Source of the DNA: Hungatella sp. UBA5385
Lineage (GTDB): Bacteria; Bacillota; Clostridia; Lachnospirales; Lachnospiraceae
DNA length: 64,000 nt
Assembly: GCA_002409995.1 (NCBI GenBank)
Contig: DHOR01000030.1
Coordinates: forward strand, 102,446 to 166,445
Direction of reading: 5' to 3'
Shown: positions 42,860 to 50,712 of the stretch, piece after piece
Layout: every line of letters begins with the position of its first letter
How positions within the stretch are numbered: the stretch's first letter is position 1
Made by a program: the position numbers and the translations under genes
The notes under the pieces: generated by a model
Database searches by the model: none
What the model was told of the DNA's origin: nothing
What the model saw: only the letters and a program-made list of their open reading frames with translations

Positions 42860-42905
42860 AGCCCTGGGAATCAATAAAATCCAATGATTCCCAGGGCTGT
42901 TTTTA
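42860..42905 (+). terminator. Terminator after pdaA, convergent with the FokI-like gene
   Basis: A 14-bp perfect inverted repeat (42860-42873 with 42885-42898), then GTTTTTATG on the plus strand. It may also stop transcription from the FokI-like gene. Confidence 0.85.
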
Positions 42906-44627
42906 TGTATATTCAATCTCATCACCACTGTCAAATAACTGAAAGAATTCCTCATAGCTCATTCTGCCTGATTTCAGTTCCTCTGCTATAATCAACAGGT
43001 TAACAGAATTAATAGCAGCCCCACCAATACCGGACCGCAGTTCCAGATTATGTATCCGATCCTTAAAACCTCCGGTAAAGCTTCCCGAAACAAAGCCAAA
43101 CCGAAACTGTTTCACCTCATCTCCAAATACCTTCCACCACTGGTTGGGATTCAGTGAAATATCACGTTTCTGATTCTCTTCAATATAACGCAGCATCTCA
43201 TCTGCCTGCTTCATAGGCAGGGAATATCCCTTTCCATAGGCTTTATTATCAAGAATCAGCCCATTTTCCCCATAATAAATGCAGACATCAGGTTTTCTGG
43301 TATCACCAAGCCTTGCTCCTCCAAAGGAAAGCTCCTCAGTGAGAAGTTCCGCTGTCTGTATCTCATAGTCACGGTCTGATGTTCCGTCAAAGCCAAGGTC
43401 AATGAGAACCAGGTATTTATGATCAATGTGTGACAGCTTTGTTCTTACACTGTCCTTCATAATGGATACATCGGATTTTACAAGGGTTTTCTTTTCCCTG
43501 TTTTCAGGAATGGACAGCCCTGTAATTTCGTCCATAATCTTATAGGTATTTCCTAATTTATTAATATTGAGACCAATATATGTAAGACCTCTCAAATCAT
43601 CAAGAATCGTCTCTGTAGTTTCCTCCATATCACAGGATTCCAGATAGGACTTTATCTCTTCTGCCGTTTTATAAGAGCCGGATAAACAGCGTATCATATG
43701 AGTACGCCTGTTTCTTAAATACTCTCTGTCAGATACCTTAGTTGCAAGCATATCCCACATAACCCGTTTGGGAATTTTAGCAAACTTTGATACACCTGTG
43801 GAATGTTTTAAAACAGTGCGCCCTTTTAAAGTCAGCTGGTATGCCTGGGGGATGATGCCGCTGAAGGTTCTTCCCTTAGTATAAGAAACTTCCTTGGCAA
43901 CCTTATTGACCCAGCCCATCTGAATCAGCCAGCTGCAAATGGTGCGGACGTATTTGTCACTTGTCCCTTCCGTATCCTGCAAAAGCTTGTTCTTCTCCTC
44001 TTTTGACTCCGCCTCTTCAAGCCCCTGTAAGATCATAAATTGGGGAATGGAAGTAAACCCCGCCTCACCTACAAATCCCAGTCTTGCTCCCATCTCAAAC
44101 TTGGTCAAATGATCTTCTGCTGCAAGAAGGGATAAAATACGGCATACAGGAGGATAGGAAAGAAGTGCATCCTTTAACACCTCCTGCTCCTCTTCACTGT
44201 CAGCAGGTGTATTAGCATACCGCTCCCCCATTTCTGTCAGGAAACAGACATCTTCTGTTCTGTCATAACCTAAGAATCCAATGCTTATGGCAAATCTGAG
44301 AAATGAATCCGCCGGCCAGTCACTCTGATATTCCTTCCTCTGCCCTGGAAGAACCGCCTGAATAATCCCGGAACAGGGAGCATTACTCCTTGTATATCCC
44401 TTAGGACTCCCTTTTCCTTTCAAATAAAGATAGGGAATTCTCATCACAGGTTTTGACAGCTCCTTCAGAAATTCATCCCTTCCATCCTCTTCACGGATCA
44501 GCCTTGGAATCTTGTCCTCCCTCAGCAACCGATTCACAGAGGAATCCAGTACAAATGCAGATACTGTATTCTTTAAATTACTTAATTTGTAGGCCTCCTG
44601 GACCCATCCAAATGTTCTCTCAGCCAC
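42903..44627 (-). CDS. FokI-like type IIS restriction endonuclease
   Basis: 574 residues, colinear from end to end with FokI (about 580). The N-terminus ERTFGWVQ matches FokI's RTFGWVQ. Recognition-domain blocks include APCSGIIQA, LTKFEMGARLGFVGEAGFTS, TSDKYVRTICSWL and KIPKRVMWDMLATKVSDREY then RNRR. The C-terminal cleavage domain (about 385-574) has PD-(D/E)xK residues Asp447 (RKPD), Asp460 and Lys462 (LDNKAYGKGY). The dimer-interface residues Asp476 and Arg480 in QADEMLRYIEENQ are kept. NPNQWWKV and FRFGFVSGSFTG are also shared. The start is GTG, GAGG 7 nt upstream. No methyltransferase gene is adjacent or anywhere in the window. FokI cuts at GGATG (9/13); specificity here is not proven. 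Confidence 0.93.
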   Translation of the reverse strand: MAERTFGWVQEAYKLSNLKNTVSAFVLDSSVNRLLREDKIPRLIREEDGRDEFLKELSKPVMRIPYLYLKGKGSPKGYTRSNAPCSGIIQAVLPGQRKEYQSDWPADSFLRFAISIGFLGYDRTEDVCFLTEMGERYANTPADSEEEQEVLKDALLSYPPVCRILSLLAAEDHLTKFEMGARLGFVGEAGFTSIPQFMILQGLEEAESKEEKNKLLQDTEGTSDKYVRTICSWLIQMGWVNKVAKEVSYTKGRTFSGIIPQAYQLTLKGRTVLKHSTGVSKFAKIPKRVMWDMLATKVSDREYLRNRRTHMIRCLSGSYKTAEEIKSYLESCDMEETTETILDDLRGLTYIGLNINKLGNTYKIMDEITGLSIPENREKKTLVKSDVSIMKDSVRTKLSHIDHKYLVLIDLGFDGTSDRDYEIQTAELLTEELSFGGARLGDTRKPDVCIYYGENGLILDNKAYGKGYSLPMKQADEMLRYIEENQKRDISLNPNQWWKVFGDEVKQFRFGFVSGSFTGGFKDRIHNLELRSGIGGAAINSVNLLIIAEELKSGRMSYEEFFQLFDSGDEIEYT

Positions 44628-44719
44628 GTTTTAACCTCTCTTTATGCTGCTCAAATATAGATTAGTATACCATGGCATCATCGGATTGGCTATATCCGCT
44701 TTTCCCTTTGTTTTGATTG

Positions 44720-44728
44720 TGTTATAAT
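44720..44728 (+). promoter_or_regulatory. Extended -10 before the acyltransferase gene
   Basis: TGTTATAAT, about 55 nt before the acyltransferase ATG; the -35 region is weak. Confidence 0.4.
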
Positions 44729-44782
44729 ATAAAAATCCACATAACAGACCCTGCAACGATTTATCAGAAAGGAATCCTATCT

Positions 44783-45961
44783 ATGAATAAGCTTCAGACA
44801 GCAGCTTTGCTGATTATTCTTATGTCCTTTTTTCTTCATATCAAAAAGCTTCGTTCTACCCCTCAATATCTGAAATCACTGTTAATCTCAGGGAAAATGA
44901 CTTCCGGACGAGCTTACTCCCTGGACTATCTTCGTCTTCTTGCAACCCTGTTTGCAATCGCTCTGCATGCTTTAAAAACAGCGGCAGAAGGGGCAGGAAC
45001 TGGCAGCAGCGGATTTATAAATCTATTTACCATGATATTTTTAACCTGCAATACTCTGTTTATTATGAACAGCGGTGCTCTGATCTTAAGAGGAAAAGAC
45101 GAATCACTTCTTACCTTTTACAGCAAACGATTTGCCAGAGTCGCCATACCGCTGTTTTGCTATTACTCCATCTATATTTTGTTATCCACCAGATTCTTTA
45201 ATGAAGGCTTTCTTCATGGGGTGAAGATGTCGGTTTATCAGATGATATCAGGTCCTATAGACTGGACGCCTCATTTCTGGCTGATTTATGTTATACTGTC
45301 CCTCTACATACTGGCACCATTTTTCAAGGTGCTTGTGAGAAATTTATCAGAACCTATGCTTCATGGACTTGCTGTTTTGATTATTGTTTTTCAGTGTTTT
45401 AATGTTTTCTTACCGTTTCTGGGAATCTCTCAGGGATTCAGCCTTATGATCAGAGGCTGGGAAGGTGTTTTCCTTCTGGGCTATTATTTTACAAGCCCTG
45501 CTGGGAGAAAACATACAGCTCTGTTTACAGGTCTTGGAATTATTGCTTTCATCGGCTCTGCTATCTGTCTTTATACAGTGCCTGGATATGAAACAATTCT
45601 ATATGCAGAGGGGTCTCCTGTTATGATTCTTCTTGCAAGTGCCATGATCCTCCTGTTTACTGCTGCAGAAAAAAAGCTGCCAAAACCTAGGGCTGTAATG
45701 AATTTTCTCATAAAGTACAGCTATTCCATTCTTCTGGTTCACTGGGCAGTTCTCTATTTTGTCCGCAAATCATCACTTATAACAGGGGCTGGTTTTGGAG
45801 TAATTGGAAATGCAGGTGTTTCCTTTATTGCAACTCTTCTTTTGTCTGCTGTATGTGCTTTTGTATTTGATAATACGGTGGTGTTTTGTTTTCAAATTCT
45901 GTGGGAAAGTATGACTGGATTTATTCATAATCTGAAAAAGAAAGGGAATAAGAATTTATGA
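44783..45961 (+). CDS. Acyltransferase-3 family membrane protein
   Basis: About 392 residues with ten or so hydrophobic segments. Family signature near the N-terminus: SLDYLRLLATLFAIALHAL (catalytic His). Later markers are FYSKRFARVAIPLF and the PIDWTPHFWLIYVILSLYIL region. It transfers acyl groups to surface sugars, peptidoglycan or small molecules in known members. The ATG at 44783 has AAAGGA 9 nt upstream; the frame is open 22 codons earlier without support. Overlaps the S41 peptidase gene by 4 nt (ATGA). Confidence 0.88.
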   Translation: MNKLQTAALLIILMSFFLHIKKLRSTPQYLKSLLISGKMTSGRAYSLDYLRLLATLFAIALHALKTAAEGAGTGSSGFINLFTMIFLTCNTLFIMNSGALILRGKDESLLTFYSKRFARVAIPLFCYYSIYILLSTRFFNEGFLHGVKMSVYQMISGPIDWTPHFWLIYVILSLYILAPFFKVLVRNLSEPMLHGLAVLIIVFQCFNVFLPFLGISQGFSLMIRGWEGVFLLGYYFTSPAGRKHTALFTGLGIIAFIGSAICLYTVPGYETILYAEGSPVMILLASAMILLFTAAEKKLPKPRAVMNFLIKYSYSILLVHWAVLYFVRKSSLITGAGFGVIGNAGVSFIATLLLSAVCAFVFDNTVVFCFQILWESMTGFIHNLKKKGNKNL

Positions 45962-47217
45962 AAAAGAAGAATATTGTTTTCATTGTTGCTATCATCTTAA
46001 GTGTATTAATTGCTGTTATAACATTGTTTTTCCGATACCAAAATGAAAAAAGCCAAACAATCCTTAATCTTTCTATGGACCAAAAACTGTCAGACTTTGA
46101 TGAGCTATGTGATATCCTATCCAACAGTTATCCATTTTGGAATGAAGTGAAGCAGGCAGGAATAGATAGGGATACTGTTTATAGCACCTATCGGAATAGA
46201 ATACAAAAAACCAGAACAGATATTGAATATTTCAAAGAAATCAGCTATTTTTTAAAAGAGTTTAAAGGGTTGGGGCATCTGGTGGTTTTGGACGGCTCAA
46301 TGTATCGCTTATATCTAAATACCCTCACTGCAAGCCAAGGAATGCTGACAGAAGGACAAACACAGTCAGTGGAGCCTTTAGTTGCTGCATTAACAAATCC
46401 AACTGCCCAAAACACATATAGTCTTCTAGATCAAAGCCATAGGGGCTTTCGCAGTACCATTGGATTAAAGGAAGAATATAAGAATACTGAGACAGCAGAT
46501 CAGGCAGAGAAAACCTCTGCCCTTACCACTTCAATATTTGAGGATAAAAAAGCTGCATATTTAAAAATTCAAAGCTTTGAATTAACTAATTATGAGAAAG
46601 ATAAAGATGTATTAACCAAGTTTTTTGTAGAAATAAAAGATATTCCTAACCTGATCATTGATTTGCGCGGAAACAGCGGAGGAAGCGATCTGTATTGGAA
46701 AGATCTTCTTATCCAGCCAAATACGAAAGAATCATTATCATCAGATCGATACTATGTTTTTAATCAAACTGAAACTACACTTCCATATGTTTCAGCCATT
46801 GGGCGTTCTGTGGATATCATAGATACAGAGAAAGAACCCATTTTATCCCAGTATGCTGATAGCTTTTCACATTTTATTAAAGATACAACTGCATTTGAAC
46901 CAGCAGCAAATTCATACAAAGGGAAAATATGGATTTTGGTAGATGAAGATGTGTATTCTGCTTCTGAAAACTTTGTTATTTTTTGCAAAAATACTGGTTT
47001 TGCTACACTTGTCGGCACTGCTACAGGTGGTGACGGAGGCATAGCAGACCCTATATTAGTCACTTTACCAAACAGTGGCCTGATTGTCCGATATAGCATG
47101 TTCTATGGTTTAAATGCAGATGGCAGCGGCAATGAAGCTATAGGTACTGTTCCAGATGTTGTTATTTCGGAAAATGAAAATGCTTTAGATAAATGTTTAT
47201 CTTTATTAGATCACTGA
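45958..47217 (+). CDS. S41-family peptidase
   Basis: 419 residues with an N-terminal signal anchor (about 4-24), so the catalytic part is extracytoplasmic. The tail-specific protease core runs from about 190 to 410: LIIDLRGNSGGSD, then VDEDVYSASENFVIF with the nucleophile Ser, and VGTATGGDGGIADP. No PDZ domain is evident between the anchor and the core. Translationally coupled to the acyltransferase, so the two may act on the same surface component; the substrate is unknown. Confidence 0.87.
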   Translation: MKKKNIVFIVAIILSVLIAVITLFFRYQNEKSQTILNLSMDQKLSDFDELCDILSNSYPFWNEVKQAGIDRDTVYSTYRNRIQKTRTDIEYFKEISYFLKEFKGLGHLVVLDGSMYRLYLNTLTASQGMLTEGQTQSVEPLVAALTNPTAQNTYSLLDQSHRGFRSTIGLKEEYKNTETADQAEKTSALTTSIFEDKKAAYLKIQSFELTNYEKDKDVLTKFFVEIKDIPNLIIDLRGNSGGSDLYWKDLLIQPNTKESLSSDRYYVFNQTETTLPYVSAIGRSVDIIDTEKEPILSQYADSFSHFIKDTTAFEPAANSYKGKIWILVDEDVYSASENFVIFCKNTGFATLVGTATGGDGGIADPILVTLPNSGLIVRYSMFYGLNADGSGNEAIGTVPDVVISENENALDKCLSLLDH

Positions 47218-47221
47218 ATTA

Positions 47222-47320
47222 GGGACTGTTATAGTAACTTAATATGCTCCCTTCCGGACAGCAAGCTCTTTACGTTGCTTGTCTGCATGGAAAGAAGCAT
47301 ATTTTATTGCCGACAGTCCC
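47222..47320. repeat. 99-bp MITE-like hairpin element
   Basis: Terminal inverted repeats GGGACTGT/ACAGTCCC enclose a second inverted repeat (AATATGCT/AGCATATT) and an inner stem (GACAGCAAGC/GCTTGTC), so almost the whole unit folds into one imperfect hairpin. GGGACTGT-type ends are common in several IS families. It lies 4 bp after the S41 stop codon and may also end that transcript. No second copy was seen in the window. Confidence 0.6.
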
Positions 47321-47344
47321 ATTTAGTTTTTAAATGAATAAAAA

Positions 47345-47557
47345 TCAATTTAGTTTAAAGTGTTTCTCCAGTTTAACTAATATCTCTCCTCGTGTATCCC
47401 TATCACAATTTTCTCTAAAAATTGTAAAGAAACCGCTATCCTTGAACTTATTAAAATTCTCTTTACTATTTATTCTGGCAATACATTTCCGATAATTTTC
47501 CATAGAAAACTCTGGAATTTCATGTAAATTCTCAATAGATATATTCGTATCCACCAT
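47345..47557 (-). CDS. Small hypothetical protein
   Basis: 70 residues, hydrophilic, no signal or membrane segment, with PEFSMENYRKCIARINSKE and a C-terminal RGEILVKLEKHFKLN. I do not recognise it. It begins 8 nt after the DUF4317 stop on the same strand, with a weak ribosome site, so it may depend on coupling. It could be a real small gene or a C-terminal remnant; its far end lies 24 bp from the MITE-like element. Confidence 0.5.
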   Translation of the reverse strand: MVDTNISIENLHEIPEFSMENYRKCIARINSKENFNKFKDSGFFTIFRENCDRDTRGEILVKLEKHFKLN

Positions 47558-47565
47558 ACTTTAGC

Positions 47566-48765
47566 TTAATCCAACCCAATAATCTCCACATCCTCCTCAG
47601 CAGTAACCGCCGCCTCAGCCATCGCACTTCTATCTAAAGGCACAGGCCGCACAGAAATCCCGTTGATTTCCACATGTTCACTGATTGCAATGACAATACA
47701 GGGTCTGCCGTCAATCATGCGGTTTTCCACCAGATGGGTTTTATCAGAAGCTACTTTAATAGTAACATCCGGTGTTTTAATATCAAAGCTTTTGGTATTG
47801 ACTACATTCGATGCAACAAATGCCGGTGCAGCGGTTTCAGCCTCCTCAGAATAGAAGTTGTCAAACTCCTCCAGCTTCTCCTCACTGGCACCATTGTTCT
47901 CCAAAAGACGTTTCATCTGATATTTGTCCAGAGTCAGCGGAGCAGGCTCATCCTCAGTCTCCACGATCATCTCTGTTAAGCTCTCATGAAGGTTCATCAC
48001 TGCCTCAAAATCACAGTTTTCTCCCAAAGTCTCCTCTACAATTGCCTGAAATGTCTCCTTCTGATTCTTGGCTGTCATAGGCATTACGCAGCCCAGCATC
48101 TCATCAATCATAAACTCCGGAATCTGCTCCGGGTTCTTGGTATAGAATAAAAGGCTGTGAATATCAGTATTACGATCATTAAATGCCGGGAATAGAAATC
48201 CTGCATTGGGAGCCTCTACCAGCCAGTCCCTGCTTCTGTTTTCAATGACATTGGTCTCTGTGTTATAACAAAGTCCTGCTTTAGACAGCTTCACCGGGCA
48301 AATGCTGCAGAGAATAAAGTCATAGACGTAGTCGGAGGAATCATACATCTCTGTTCCGTCTGTTGCTTTTGCAGGAATATCATAGACACAATGAATGAGA
48401 ACAATATAATAATTTTCCCCATAATCATAGGTTTCAATAACCTTATCGTAAAATGACTCTAATAATGTATCATCCTTTAACTCACTGTCACGAAGCTTTA
48501 AGAGAAACTCCTGAGTTCCTCCCTCAGCCTCTGTGCTGGTTGGAAATTCCATATTCAGTAGATTTTTGCCAAGAGTACCGGATAATGTGCTTTTAAAAAT
48601 AGTAAAATACTTAAATGCCTCTTCCTCCTGAAGGGATAAGAATGCCTCTTTTAACTCTGTTCTCTTATTCTTTTCTGCATCAACATAACAGCCGCAGATT
48701 CGGCTGATGGAGCAGTTGGCGGGAGTAAACAGCTTCTTTAATTCACTCACTTCTTTTTTATTCAT
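47566..48765 (-). CDS. DUF4317 family protein
   Basis: 399 residues, cytoplasmic, acidic. It shows the conserved DUF4317 layout: KKEVSELKKLFTPANCSISR and CGCYVDAEKNK at the N-terminus, and VYDFILCSICPVKLSKAGL in the middle. The family is common in Clostridia and has no established function. AGGAG lies 9 nt before the ATG. Runs of charged residues near 290-320 suggest a flexible linker before a C-terminal domain. Confidence 0.85.
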   Translation of the reverse strand: MNKKEVSELKKLFTPANCSISRICGCYVDAEKNKRTELKEAFLSLQEEEAFKYFTIFKSTLSGTLGKNLLNMEFPTSTEAEGGTQEFLLKLRDSELKDDTLLESFYDKVIETYDYGENYYIVLIHCVYDIPAKATDGTEMYDSSDYVYDFILCSICPVKLSKAGLCYNTETNVIENRSRDWLVEAPNAGFLFPAFNDRNTDIHSLLFYTKNPEQIPEFMIDEMLGCVMPMTAKNQKETFQAIVEETLGENCDFEAVMNLHESLTEMIVETEDEPAPLTLDKYQMKRLLENNGASEEKLEEFDNFYSEEAETAAPAFVASNVVNTKSFDIKTPDVTIKVASDKTHLVENRMIDGRPCIVIAISEHVEINGISVRPVPLDRSAMAEAAVTAEEDVEIIGLD

Positions 48766-48825
48766 GAAAATGCTCTCCTGTTCTTAAATATATCTGTACT
48801 ATACTAAATCAATTGAAGAAAATAG

Positions 48826-49740
48826 TCAAGAAGTGTAATGTTTCTCCATCTCATTTAACCGTCTCTTTACTTCCTCCCGTACAGCCTCAGGCTCCAGAAC
48901 TGCAGCAGCAGGTCCAAAGGAAAATATCATGCCATAGACCCAATCATCTAACAACACCTTATATTTCACAGTAAAAGACCCGTCTGCCTCTTGTGTAATC
49001 TCTTCCTCTTCAAAGCGGTCGTATATCCGGTAGGCCTCTGTACCCTCAATTCGCAGAACCAGGGTTGTTTCCGGGAAATCCATAGTCTGTTCTCTGGAAG
49101 GAGGTGGCTCTGTCTCCAGATACTTATCTGGATCAGGCAGAAATGTCTCTTCCTCCATAACCAGCCTTTTCATACGAAGAATTTTAAACAGCCGCATATC
49201 CTGACGTTCCAGACAATAAGCCCTTAAATACCAGGTATAATCCTTAAATAACAACTGAACAGGCTCCACCCGCCGGCTGCTCATGTTGCCATATTGACCA
49301 TAATAGTCAAAGCTTAAGACCCGGCGCCCCAGTACTGCCTGCTTCAGCGTCTGAAACAGCTCCTGATTTCTGCCGCTCCAGTCAGATAAATCAACAGAAA
49401 CCCAGTTTCTCGGTTCCACACGAAAAAAATCCCCAAGCTTTTGTAAAGTATCCTGTTGATCTTCAGCTCCTATTTCATCAAGGGTTGTAAGAGCAGCCAA
49501 AATCTGCTCCTGTTCCTCTTTTGTCACCAGCATCCGGTCCAACACAAACTCTTCAGTGAGACGGATGCCACCATTCTTACCTTTCTGTGTATAGATGGGA
49601 ATTCCAGCCATTGCAATGGCATCTACATCTCTGTAAATGGTTCTTACAGAAACCTCATAACGCTCTGCAAGCTCTGCTGCTGTTACAGTTTTTCTTCTCA
49701 TAAGAATGTAGATAATTCCCAGAAGCCGGTTCATAATCAT
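48826..49740 (-). CDS. YafY-type HTH and WYL-domain regulator
   Basis: 304 residues: N-terminal HTH_11 (about 5-60, ELAERYEVSVRTIYRDVDAI), WYL domain (about 135-215, SFDYYGQYGNMSSRRVEPVQLLF then WYLRAYC) and a C-terminal extension. WYL domains bind nucleic-acid or nucleotide ligands in known cases. The start overlaps the (p)ppGpp synthetase stop by 4 nt (ATGA); GGAG lies 9 nt upstream. Coupling to an alarmone synthetase is worth noting. Confidence 0.9.
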   Translation of the reverse strand: MIMNRLLGIIYILMRRKTVTAAELAERYEVSVRTIYRDVDAIAMAGIPIYTQKGKNGGIRLTEEFVLDRMLVTKEEQEQILAALTTLDEIGAEDQQDTLQKLGDFFRVEPRNWVSVDLSDWSGRNQELFQTLKQAVLGRRVLSFDYYGQYGNMSSRRVEPVQLLFKDYTWYLRAYCLERQDMRLFKILRMKRLVMEEETFLPDPDKYLETEPPPSREQTMDFPETTLVLRIEGTEAYRIYDRFEEEEITQEADGSFTVKYKVLLDDWVYGMIFSFGPAAAVLEPEAVREEVKRRLNEMEKHYTS

Positions 49741-50561
49741 TGGTCATCGCTCCTTACATGGTCCTGGGAGAGCCGGCTCTTTTCTTTCTCCTGTTCAATT
49801 CTTGCAGTCCGCATACGGCGGAAAAATGAACTCATCTCATCTCCCATTCCTGACAACCGGTTTAACAAAGTGGAAAAATCCTTTAACATCTCATCGTCCT
49901 TAAAATAAGGATATACAATGTCATGATCAATCTCACTCCAGCCTTCCTCAAACAGGGTTCTGCCCTGAATTTCCACATAATATCCCTTATATTTAATAAT
50001 ATAGTGGAGAGAACGGTAAATCCCATCGGACTTAATATCAATCAGCTCTTCATCATAGATTCTGGTGTCCCCATTTCTTCTGTATACCTTGGGACGCTCT
50101 GCAATATAGAAATGATTTTCGTCCTCATCAAAATCCTTCAGCCTGTCCTCCAGAAAATTTTCAGGATTAAGTTCAAATACTGAGGTAATATACTCATGAA
50201 AATAAATCCAGTCCTCCCGGTAAAGGAAAAATACTCTGATTCCAATAAGATCGGTCATATATTTATGAAAGTTGGTTGCATCCAGCTGGTCAAATTTCTT
50301 ATAATCCTCTTTTCTTTTACGAATAATTTTCTCCAGCAAATGCCCAGGTTCCTTAGTTCTGTAACGATAGGAATGAATACCTGCCTTCTCAATATCATAT
50401 AGATATTCATCAACAAATTCCTTGCCGATATCCCTTAGTTTTCCTTCTATTCTTTCGTAGGCTCTGCCGATATCCTCAAGCTCCTGCCAGGTGATCTTTG
50501 CTTCTTCCAGGTCTGTTTCTCCCAGATTATATCTTTCTAAAAATTTCTTCTTTTCTATCAT
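49737..50561 (-). CDS. RelA/SpoT-domain (p)ppGpp synthetase
   Basis: 274 residues. The synthetase fold appears at about 60-230: DLIGIRVFFLYREDWIYF, then DGIYRSLHYIIKYKGYYVEIQ with the catalytic Glu motif QGRTLFEEGWSEIDHD. It has no HD hydrolase, TGS or ACT domain, so it is a stand-alone synthetase. It is longer than RelQ/RelP (about 210) because of N- and C-terminal helices. AGGAG precedes the ATG. First gene of a pair with the WYL regulator. Confidence 0.88.
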   Translation of the reverse strand: MIEKKKFLERYNLGETDLEEAKITWQELEDIGRAYERIEGKLRDIGKEFVDEYLYDIEKAGIHSYRYRTKEPGHLLEKIIRKRKEDYKKFDQLDATNFHKYMTDLIGIRVFFLYREDWIYFHEYITSVFELNPENFLEDRLKDFDEDENHFYIAERPKVYRRNGDTRIYDEELIDIKSDGIYRSLHYIIKYKGYYVEIQGRTLFEEGWSEIDHDIVYPYFKDDEMLKDFSTLLNRLSGMGDEMSSFFRRMRTARIEQEKEKSRLSQDHVRSDDQ

Positions 50562-50663
50562 CTTGTCACTCCTGTCACTTTACTGCTTTAATGAGACATA
50601 TAACATGAGCATTATATCACAGGAACGCCTTTCTTTCCATCAATTTAAATTAAAAAGAACAGC

Positions 50664-50697
50664 AAAAAGAAAGGCATGGTTCATTCCCACACCTTTC
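50664..50697 (-). terminator. Terminator of the GH120 gene
   Basis: An 11-bp stem with two G-T pairs (50669-50679 with 50687-50697), then TTTTTGC on the minus strand, starting 16 nt past the stop codon. Confidence 0.7.
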
Positions 50698-50712
50698 CTA
50701 AGTCTTACATTA

